The notes under the pieces: model-generated | Databases searched by the model: none | What the model was told of the DNA's origin: nothing | Seen by the model: the letters and a program-made list of their open reading frames with translations, nothing else | In this document: positions 13,557-22,100 of the stretch, piece after piece | Layout of the letters: the number at the start of each line of letters is the position of its first letter | Position numbering within the stretch: the first letter of the stretch is position 1 | IMG/VR virus record: IMGVR_UViG_3300006929_000120 | Span: 1 to 23,946 of that record | DNA: 23,946 bases | Source: a virus | Reading direction: 5' to 3' (one strand) | Made by a program: the position numbers and the translations under genes

Positions 13557-14390
13557 ATGAACATCGAGAAGGAGCAGGAGCGGAGTGATCCGGTAGCCGA
13601 TCAAATTGATCTCGGCTATTCATCACGCCCTCGTGAAGACACAGCCCGACAATACATCGGTGCCTCGAATGTGGGGAATGACTGCGAGGCCAATCTCGCC
13701 TTCTCACTTCGCGGCTACCCGGACACCCCGCCCTCTCCGATCCTTCAAAGAATTTTTAACATGGGCCATATTATCGAAGACGTCGTTGTTAAAGATTTAA
13801 AAGAACGAGCTGACATCCGCGTCTGGGAAAAGGATGGGCTGACAGGACGTCAACACGCATACGATTTGTATGGCGGCCATGTGTCGTGTCACCTCGATGG
13901 CCATATTGAGATGGACGACGACGAGGTGGGTATCCTCGAAGTCAAATCGATGAACCAAAGTCTGTTCAATAGATGCAAAAAACATGGCGTTATAAAATCT
14001 CATCCAAAATATTACGATCAGATGCAATTAATGATGGGCATGAGCGGCATGCGGAAGTCTCTGTTCGTGAGTTATTGCAAGAACACTTCACGCTATCTAT
14101 CTGAAATTGTTGAATATGATGACTTTCATTACCAAGGTTTATTGGGAAAAATTGAAATCGTAATGATGAACGAGGCAACCAAGGTAGCGTCTGATCCGAC
14201 TGACTGGCGCTGCAAAGGATGTTTCAAGCGCGAGGTTTGTTGGGAAAACAAACCTGTTCCGCGAGAGTGTAGCTCTTGCAGCTTTGCGATTGCGGACGAA
14301 AGCGGGGTTTGGTGGTGCCTCAAACATGAAGATGAAGCGCGTAAAGTTTGTGCAGATTACGAACTGTACATGCCAAAGGAAAAAACATGA
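13557..14390 (+). CDS. Cas4/RecB-like PD-(D/E)XK exonuclease, 277 aa
   Basis: Catalytic motif: D114 in CHLDGHIEM and E128-V-K130 in ILEVKSMN, with the following YYDQMQLMM helix (Y152/Q155) and the H71 region (MGHIIEDVV) as in RecB/Cas4-type nucleases. C43 together with C219, C222 and C228 (WRCKGCFKREVC) fits the 4Fe-4S cluster ligands of Cas4-like enzymes. A second cluster, C238, C241, C254 and C265, looks like an added zinc finger. Expected role: end resection for the Sak4-SSB annealing system. ATG 13557 has only a weak TGGG upstream; it is 9 nt after the SSB stop. No CRISPR array or cas gene is present, so this is a phage recombination nuclease, not an adaptation gene. Confidence 0.85.
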   Translation: MNIEKEQERSDPVADQIDLGYSSRPREDTARQYIGASNVGNDCEANLAFSLRGYPDTPPSPILQRIFNMGHIIEDVVVKDLKERADIRVWEKDGLTGRQHAYDLYGGHVSCHLDGHIEMDDDEVGILEVKSMNQSLFNRCKKHGVIKSHPKYYDQMQLMMGMSGMRKSLFVSYCKNTSRYLSEIVEYDDFHYQGLLGKIEIVMMNEATKVASDPTDWRCKGCFKREVCWENKPVPRECSSCSFAIADESGVWWCLKHEDEARKVCADYELYMPKEKT

Positions 14391-14614
14391 CAAGATTAAA
14401 GGAGTTGATCGAACGAAAGTTTACTCTGAAGAGCCAGTTAGCAGAGATCGAAAATGATATTCTTAGCATTAACGAACATCTCGAAGACACGAACGAAGGC
14501 GATGACAGACGCGCTTTAGACAAGCGACGTCATCTTCGGAACGACCTTATTTTGAAGAAGAAAGAAATGCTTGAGTGTGAGTGCGACTTGGAGCTGACAA
14601 AGGAACAAGGATGA
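14387..14614 (+). CDS. small coiled-coil protein, 75 aa
   Basis: ATG 14387 overlaps the exonuclease stop (ATGA) and follows AAAGGAA. The product is one long charged helix with heptad character (LKELIERKFTLKSQLAEIENDILSINEHL in pieces, then RRHLRNDLILKKKEMLECECDLEL), so a homodimeric coiled coil or small adaptor is likely. No known family. Its end overlaps the next small gene by 4 nt. Confidence 0.65.
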   Translation: MTRLKELIERKFTLKSQLAEIENDILSINEHLEDTNEGDDRRALDKRRHLRNDLILKKKEMLECECDLELTKEQG

Positions 14615-14760
14615 AGTGTTATCACTGTCAGAGCGACCTTATATGGGGTGGGGACCATGAAACAGAAGAAGAAGACACTGACCACAGTATTGTAACCAAT
14701 CTATCATGCCCTGAGTGTGAAGCCTATGTTGAGGTGTATTGGGGAAAGAAAGAACAATGA
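14611..14760 (+). CDS. small zinc-ribbon protein, 49 aa
   Basis: ATG 14611 with AAGGAACAAGG directly upstream, overlapping the previous stop (ATGA). Two CxxC pairs, C3-x2-C6 (MKCYHCQSD) and C33-x2-C36 (LSCPECEAY), form a probable zinc ribbon. Proteins of this size and pattern are common in phage early operons; the role is unknown. Confidence 0.65.
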   Translation: MKCYHCQSDLIWGGDHETEEEDTDHSIVTNLSCPECEAYVEVYWGKKEQ

Positions 14761-14797
14761 TATTAGAACCCTAACTTAGCCAGAAAGGGACAAGGGT

Positions 14798-15163
14798 ATG
14801 AAGCCAAGAAATGTTTATATCGACCAGGCAAAGGCTCTGATTAACGAAGACCGGGCTTCTCAATATGGGGACGCGCATGAAAACCATCAGCGCATTGCCG
14901 ATATTTGGAGTGTGGTTCTGGGCAAACCTGTCTCAGCCGGACAAGTCGTTGCCTGCATGATCGGCGTAAAACTTGCACGTCTGGCGCATAAGATCGACAA
15001 CGATGATAGCTGGGTTGATATCATCGGCTATGCCGCCCTTGGTGGCGAAATTACTTCTTCATCTGAGGAGCACGATCACCAAACCACCAAGCAATCGCCA
15101 TTCCCGTTAAATACACAACCTGATGAGCAACCTCGATGGCTGTCGCCGGGGGGTACCATATGA
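14798..15163 (+). CDS. DUF6378-like protein, 121 aa
   Basis: The pattern AKALINEDRASQYGDAHENHQRIADIW (in pieces: residues 10-22 and 23-36) and VKLARLAHKIDNDDSWVDIIGYAALGGE (residues 57-84) matches the DUF6378 family of phage proteins of unknown function. The family usually ends soon after GYAAL. The remaining ~35 residues (HDHQTTKQSPFPLN...) are polar, look unlike the core, and are antisense to the holin-like gene. AAGGGACAAGGG precedes ATG 14798. Last gene of the plus-strand recombination operon. Confidence 0.75.
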   Translation: MKPRNVYIDQAKALINEDRASQYGDAHENHQRIADIWSVVLGKPVSAGQVVACMIGVKLARLAHKIDNDDSWVDIIGYAALGGEITSSSEEHDHQTTKQSPFPLNTQPDEQPRWLSPGGTI

Positions 15164-15503
15164 CAATGCTGCCGGTGATTGTAATCAACATCAGCGTCAG
15201 GACCGGACGCACCAGACGAAGAACCGAGATAACCCATCGGTAAGGACGGCCACCGGCCATATCGTGCTGATAGCTTGCGGTCCTAATATCTCCGGCTACT
15301 TTCTGTTCAACAATTTTACTTTCGGCTTCAAGCTCGTCTGCGCGGATACGACCTTGCGCTTCCATCACGCGAAGTTCATGGGTGAACTCCATCTCCATAT
15401 TCTTCCGCTTCTCACGGGTTTCAAGCCAACCAAAAACCCGACCAACTAAAGAGCCAACAAGACCTGTTGTCCCCCCGAATAGCGCCGACATTATAAATTC
15501 CAT
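15051..15503 (-). CDS. holin-like membrane protein (GTA_holin_3TM-like), 150 aa
   Basis: N-terminal hydrophobic segment (FIMSALFGGTTGLVGSLVG), then a long charged helix (RVFGWLETREKRKNMEMEF ... ADELEAESKIVEQK), and two C-terminal membrane segments (VLTLMLITITGSIVIWY and AHQVVYLTGMAIAWWFG). This is the layout of the 3-TM holin family first described in gene transfer agents. ATG 15503 has AGGAG six bases upstream and is preferred to GTG 15506. It follows the M15 peptidase and the DUF7220-like protein in one lysis block. Its 3' end overlaps the convergent DUF6378-like gene by 113 nt. Confidence 0.75.
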   Translation of the reverse strand: MEFIMSALFGGTTGLVGSLVGRVFGWLETREKRKNMEMEFTHELRVMEAQGRIRADELEAESKIVEQKVAGDIRTASYQHDMAGGRPYRWVISVLRLVRPVLTLMLITITGSIVIWYPPATAIEVAHQVVYLTGMAIAWWFGDRAPQMKK

Positions 15504-15709
15504 CACGATCTCCTGTTAAAGCATCGTCTCAAGACGTAAGAGCGAGCAAACGAAAGGGCGAAATAACTCGCTGTGATCCACGTTGCCTGCCACGGGTTTG
15601 GTTCAATTCCGAAAAGAGGCAGACCCCAATATGTAAATACCCAACTAACGGCCAGACCAACGATTGCGTTCGTCTGAGCCTCTATCACGCTCATTCTTTT
15701 TGACTGCAA
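15503..15709 (-). CDS. DUF7220-like small membrane protein, 68 aa (TTG start)
   Basis: Start TTG 15709 is decided by AGGAG five bases upstream and by the N-terminus MQSKRMSVIEAQTNAIVG, typical of the small DUF7220-type phage membrane proteins. Two hydrophobic segments (IVGLAVSWVFTYWGLPLFG and WITASYFALSFARSY) are followed by a basic end (VLRRCFNRRS). Probably part of the lysis system (holin or pinholin partner) beside the 3-TM protein and the peptidase; the exact role is inferred. Confidence 0.7.
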   Translation of the reverse strand: MQSKRMSVIEAQTNAIVGLAVSWVFTYWGLPLFGIEPNPWQATWITASYFALSFARSYVLRRCFNRRS

Positions 15710-15733
15710 AATATCTCCTGTGGTTAACGCCTT

Positions 15734-16132
15734 CTAACGGCCACCCCACCTCGCCCGACGACCTCTGTCGTCGACATGAATAAATGATTTGTAAGTTCCA
15801 ATGCCACCAAAGCCGACGACTTCAGCCGCCTTTGCGATGGCGTCCAGACTGACCCGGCTTGATTTCACGTCAAATGCTGTTGATTTCCGGTGCTCAGTAC
15901 ACCGATGCTCACTGTTCACTACGCCGCCCACACGTGCATTGTGAACGGGGCATCGTGCCGCTGACAGGATTGTCAGTGGTGCGTCGAGCACAAGACGTAG
16001 GTTCTGGAGCTTGTCTAGCGCTGCATCGGCAACGTTTGCTATTGGTTGGTTGTTTTGACTGAACGCGCATGATCCGTCACACCCCTTGCAAGAAAGTTCT
16101 GACCACTTGAAATTTGGTCTGGCAAAAATCAT
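15734..16132 (-). CDS. M15-family peptidase (endolysin), 132 aa
   Basis: Zinc-dependent D,D/L,D-type peptidase of the M15 (Peptidase_M15_3-like) group, expected to cut peptidoglycan peptides at lysis. Visible: FKWSELSC start, the S-x-H motif with H76 (VNSEHRC), D88 in STAFDV, and H119-V-D121 near the C-terminus (SFIHVDD); these are the likely zinc ligands and catalytic region. The N-terminal C-x2-C-x3-C cluster (SCKGCDGSC) is known in phage members. No signal peptide is present, so a holin would be needed for release, and two candidates follow in the same block. ATG overlaps the giant gene's stop (TGATG). Confidence 0.85.
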   Translation of the reverse strand: MIFARPNFKWSELSCKGCDGSCAFSQNNQPIANVADAALDKLQNLRLVLDAPLTILSAARCPVHNARVGGVVNSEHRCTEHRKSTAFDVKSSRVSLDAIAKAAEVVGFGGIGTYKSFIHVDDRGRRARWGGR

Positions 16133-19100
16133 CAGTATTGTCTTTTAAATAAATCAGGAAATAAGTTGTCTGATTTTGACTTTGGCTCAAAAGCACCATC
16201 GACTATCGCTTCTCGAACCGAAGATATTCCGCCGACAACAGGCACACGTCTGGCCGCTTCTCGAACAGCCATTCTCTCCTGGCCTCGTCCGTCTGTATCG
16301 CCGTCTGTTAGAGCATCAAAACCGCCTGCTGCAATATCAAACCCGCTCATTGCCAGTCCGAAACTGGGACCAAGAACTGTCCCCGCCAGCCTCATTTTTC
16401 CGTAAGCCCCATTGTCCCGTTGTTGAACGGCGGCATGCATGAGATCGCCTATCAGTCCAAGGCCGCCCATCAAAAGCATCCCTTCAGCGTACCAAGAAAG
16501 ATACTTATCGAAGTCACCGTGATACTTTTCGTCGTATCCAAGCAGCTTCATCAGGCTGTCATCGCGGTTCCTTGGTTTGTGTTCACGGTTTTCTTCACCA
16601 CCTCTTCCCTGCACGATATCTTTTGCTGTCAATGCTCCGTACCCGGCGGCTGGTCCAAGTGTAAGAAAATAAGCAGCGCGTGTTGGGTCTCCCTTGCCTC
16701 GAACGGCTTCGGGATTTTTTAGCGTCCTGATGCCAGTGTCATGCAAATACAGACGTATGTCGTTATAGAGAACTTCCTTGCCCATTCTTCCGATCATTAA
16801 CGGAAACGTCTTGAGCTGCATGATGAGGCTTCCCCACGGCCCTTGTCCCCAATGGGGAACGTCGTCTGCGTTCGGCGTAAAGATTGCTTCGTTTGAAAAT
16901 TTGATAAGAGCTTCCTGAACCAGAGGCTCTTTCAAAGCGTCATCAAAATCGAGGCTCTCTTTCCGAGGTCCATTTGGCGCAAAATCTTCTAGCCCGTACA
17001 TCTTGAGAAACCGCCACGCTTGTTTGAACTGTCGCGGTTGTTCCTCCAGCGGAACGTTGGGAACAAAGTGCCTCTGGGCTTTTGCCTGCTCCGCGATAAA
17101 AGCCTGATGACCTACAGACGCACAAATTTTTCGCTGCGTATCCGTCCACGGCGTCAGCAACGTGCCATTGAAGAAGGCTTGACTGATCTTACTGTCGTTG
17201 CCGCCATACCCGTGGATCATCCGCTCATGCATAATGTTCTCGATAGCAACGCCAGTATTGCGGATTGCCTTTCGATATTCCGGGTCTGTCATCTTAGACC
17301 AACCCTTAATTGCACTGCCTATGCGTCCAGCCCGAATGATCGGAAGAACAATGTCACCCAGTGATGTCAAAGTTGTGAAGGAAAGGAGCGAAACATTATT
17401 AACTGTTCTCAGTCCCCGACTAAATTTTATTTCTTCAGGGGTTCCAATCGGGCGCTTGTTATAAACGTCCATCATCCGGTGGACATGATCGTACTCGTGA
17501 CTTGCCTGACGATTAAACTTGTGAGAACCGTCATCCATTTTGCCGTCGTCCAGTGCGTTTAATATGCCTTCCATCCGACGTTCATAGACCTGTGGTATTC
17601 CACCCCCCTTGCGGTTTTCGGGAGAAACCATTCTCAAAAGTTGTTCCGCTGCCGGACGACCATGCTCCGCATGGGTCTTCATTAGCAATGTTGCAAATGG
17701 GTCTGCATCACCAGGCGCGTGTTCGTATGGCATGTGAGCGGTATTAACGAGGGTATATTCCGCGTAACCATCCTCACCACCTTTAGCTTTCTTTGCTCGT
17801 CTGGATACTTTTGGTGTGGTGAGGAGGTATATTATTCCTTCCTTACCCTTCTCCATAACCCGCATGTAGTCATCGATGCCGTGATTATTAACGCCGAATT
17901 TTTCGGTCATCATTATTTTTCGTGTCGATGCCTCGAAATACTTTGTGAGGATGAAGTCCATATCATCCTGAAGAAAAGGCTCTAGCCCTTTCAGGGCTTC
18001 CGGGTGTTTGTCGAGTTCAATCATTCGGGCAAAGTCGATATTCTCAGACCCCGCACTGACGTTGCGAGCTTCGTCTGGGAAGGTGATGCCGTCGTTTTCA
18101 CCGTCTGCAAGAGTGCGGTAAATTTTATTTACCATTTCTTTGAAGTCATTGGTTTCTTGCATCTTGCTGATGTCATCTTCCGACATACCTGTTGCGCGAC
18201 GTTCCGCTACAAAGTAGTCAGCTAGGGCTAGTCGAAAGTCAGCTCCATTCTTGGTAATGTGTTTTGCATCCCAGACTTGAGGGAAGTAATCATCGCCACG
18301 GTTCCCCATGTAAACGCCCGCGTTTACAAGGTCTTGCCGTTCTTGCCGAAATGCCGTGAAAATGCTGTTGGCTACCTTCTTCTCTTCTTTGGATAGGAGG
18401 TTAAAGGCTTCGCTGTCTGTCCCTCGCCGCATTGCTCTGGCAATTCTTGACCACGATTTCGGTTGTTCGGAAACCCGGCTACTGATCGGAGCCATGACTT
18501 TGTTAGTCCAGCTTTTTAGAGCACTGGGTCCGTCTGGAAGCCCAGTAAGAAGGTCTTTAAGAGCAAAATATTTCTGACTGAAACGACGATGATGAGCGGG
18601 GTGGTAATCTTTAAACCATTGCCCGATGGTTTTAAAACCAACTTGTATCATTCTCGATGAGTTTGTCTGAAGTTGAACGTTGTTAGCTTTCTGAAGCGCC
18701 TCGATCTCTGGGACATCTAGTTGTTTGCCAGCTTCAATTTTTCCCATGCCAGACGCAACGCCGGGTGGCACACCTTCTTTTAAATGAAGGACAATATCCT
18801 CGGTTTCATTGTCATTCATCTTAGCTAAAGCGTGACGTCCGATTTCTATATTTACCGGAGCCTGAAAATCACTGTGGTACAACCGATCATCTGCTTCATT
18901 GAATACATCTGCATCGACGTGCTTTACCTTGTTATTATCGAAAACAACCATCGAAGGAGAAAAGGTTGCGACATTATCTTGACCACGGGTGAAGTGCATG
19001 ACCCGAAGACTGTCGTAACCCATATCCTCAAGCGCATTGGTTATATGGTCGACGGCGACTTCTCGGCTAAGACCTCGATCTTCAATCAGCGTTTTTAAAA

Positions 19101-22100
19101 GATGACCATATAAAGCACGGCCAGTCCGTTCTTCGGGGATCAGATCATTGTACTCTTTGAAAAAGTTAAATAAGGAGCCATCATCAACGGCCTGCGATTT
19201 TTGCAATCGATCCGCCAATCCGACTACAAAACCGTCGTCTGGTTCGTAACGTGTATTATCAAACCTAGCTGTATGCTTGGCTCTCACCACAACCGGCATG
19301 ACCAAGGGCTGCATATCCAGCTTGTGATCTTTGACTAAGTTTTCCGCGATTACCATTAGCGTAGACTTTTGCCCCGCCAACTCTATTTCGAGGTCACTTA
19401 TCTTGCTTTCGTTTAGTGTTTTATTAATGTCAGCTTGATCGCCAAGAAAACTATCATTCATGCCAGCCCGAAGGTCTGCAATCTCAGCCTCCAAGTTCCA
19501 AATGTCTCGTTGGACACCGACATACTGCTGGGCAGAGCTAAGAGCCTCTAGTTCTTTTTCTTTAGAAAGACCCTTACTTTCAATTTGACTTTGCCAGCTT
19601 TCATAAGTGGGCATTTTTGAATAATAGTCGCTCTCGTTCGGATCGAGTGCTAAGTATGTTCCTCGTCCGAAAACACCGCCACGCCCAGGTGTTCCCCGCA
19701 GAACGACGTCTGGATAAATATTTCTATCAAAGTGCTGCCCCCACGGCGTACCGTGATAAAAAATAATTGGCTCGCCGTTTTGGCTTGTTAGATCGTTGCC
19801 AGTATCTACAAATCGCTTTCTGGATTGTCTTCTGTTTTCCGGCGAATACCTTAGAACGGCGTTTGAATATTTTGCCGCGTCGGTTCGAGGTACACCTACA
19901 CTGTTTCTGTAGAGATCGAGGATTGGGTTGGTGGGTTTTTCAAAAACATCCCCATAAAACATCATCCGTCTGTATGTCTGCTTCACATCATTCCGGCCAA
20001 TTAGTCCGTTTGTGACATACACCACATATTCAACAAGCCGGTCGATTGCACGATCCAAGCTGCCGCGCAATTTAATGCCTTCTATCTCTCCTTGTTCAGA
20101 CATCTTGAACGCGTCATTTTTGCTTACCCGTTTTGCAAGGTACTGTGAGAACCCTTCAACGAACCATTCTTCCGCAGCGATCTCTTTAATCTGAGCATCG
20201 TTTTCACCGGGATAGTTCTTGCGGGCTCTTGCAAAAGCCCTCTCCTTCAACAGACCGTCTGCAACATCAAAGGCATCGACGATGGATTTTCTTTCAGCTT
20301 CGGGGAAGCCAGCAGAGCGAAGCACTGCATGGGAGACTTCGTGCATCACCTCGATTGGTGTGACCTCTCCTTTGTTAAGGCCAACTGCCATACGTCTTAG
20401 GTCGCTTCGCAACTTGCTGTAGTTCTCTCCTCGGAAATCGGAAAACACCGCATTGGGAGACCCCTCCGGGCGCGTGTTGGCCAGACGTGCCACCTGATCG
20501 ACGGTTAGCACATTAACTTCGTCCATTTTGTCAGTCGCATTACCGGCAAGGTTTAACATGCGATAAAGCATAGTTCTTGCTGTCGTCTGAATTTCGGGAT
20601 CGCGGTGTGTGATTGGAGCAATAAAGGATTTTATCCTTGCCGGGGCTTGTGCCGGAATACCTTCATCGTAACTAACGCCAACGTTTGCCTCGATCTCGTT
20701 ATCGATAGCGCGAGCGACGTCTGTTTCGCTAAGTTTCAGTACGACAGACGATATTTTTTGGTCTTTATTTTTCTTGTTGTGAATGCGCCGACTGACCTCA
20801 TAAGCAACTTGTTCTTCAAGTTCAAAGTCGCCGGTTTTCCACGCCTCCATATATAAAGTCTTGAGTTCCTCGACACGTGCAGACATAACCCGCTTTGGCA
20901 CTGGAATTGTCTGCTCCAAAACCGGGTAAGTTTTCATCTTCTCGTAAAGAACAGCGCCGATTTGGTCGCCGCGTGGCGTCCCTTCGTGCTTTACAAACTC
21001 GTCTGCCAACTGTTCCTGTGACATGCCTCGTACTGAAGCTGCCGTAGTTTCATCGACATCAGGTGTATTAAGCTGTCTTGTTTGGCGTTTTCGTCTAGGC
21101 GTTGTCGCGTTTTCGGCGGCCCGTTTGGCGCCAGACTTTCGTTGCCTCTGTTGGCTACTCAACTTTTTGGGCTTGCCGATGCCTCTTTGTCGGACGCGAA
21201 CCTGATTTCTAGCGATGCTGTCAGGGATTTCCTGTAAAGGAGTTCCTTCGGCCAAGTGGTAAGAGGCATTAATATCCTCACGAAGAATTTTAAAAGCATG
21301 AGACAGGTTGGTGTAGCCAGCCTCGATTGATTTTTCCTTAACGTTTCCTGTCGGAGGCTTCCATGCACCATCGTATAGCTCTGCTAATAGCGGATAAACG
21401 CGATCCCGATCTGTTGTAGAAACGACAGTGTCCCAGTCGTTCATCGCACCTGTCGTATACATATTGTTTAAATCTGCAAATTCTTCGCGAACCTCTCTTG
21501 AAATAGCGTCATCGCCAAGAACATCGCCCATCCAGGCGTTTGTGTTGCCCTCATATTGTTCGGGTACAATCCCCTCATTGACAAATCTTTGGGCATCCCT
21601 GCTATCTATTGGGCTATGGGATAGGATTTGATTTAGATCGAGCAACCGATGGCGAAGGATTTTCCAATGGCCCGGTTTTATTCCCTTATAAAAATTCCGA
21701 CCGTGCTTGAATGCCGGATCATCCTTGTTGTACGCAAACCGTCCCGCTAGCCAGTCGCGCATCATGGAAGCAGCGTCAAAAGCCCAGTCGGCACTATCTG
21801 CCCGAAATGCTTTTTGTATTTGACCTTCCAAGAGTTCCAATTGGTCGAAATGAAACTTATGCATTTTACCGGCATCTGTTTGCGGATCGCCGAACCCATG
21901 CTTGAATTTCATTCGTTCGTTTTCGGGAAGTATTTTTGCGAATAATGGCTCTAATTCTGGATCAATCGTGGACTTCGCAAAGTATCGGTCAAAAATTGCT
22001 TGTACATATCCTCGGACTTTTTCCCAGTAGCCGGGGGTTTTCCATACACCGTTAGAAGTTCCCTGCATCGTCCATGCAGAAAACTGATCGGCGAAATATT

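Noticed and set aside
13557-14390. Cas4 as part of a CRISPR-Cas system
   Set aside because: No repeat-spacer array and no other cas gene is seen; the neighbours are Sak4 and SSB, so it is a phage recombination nuclease.
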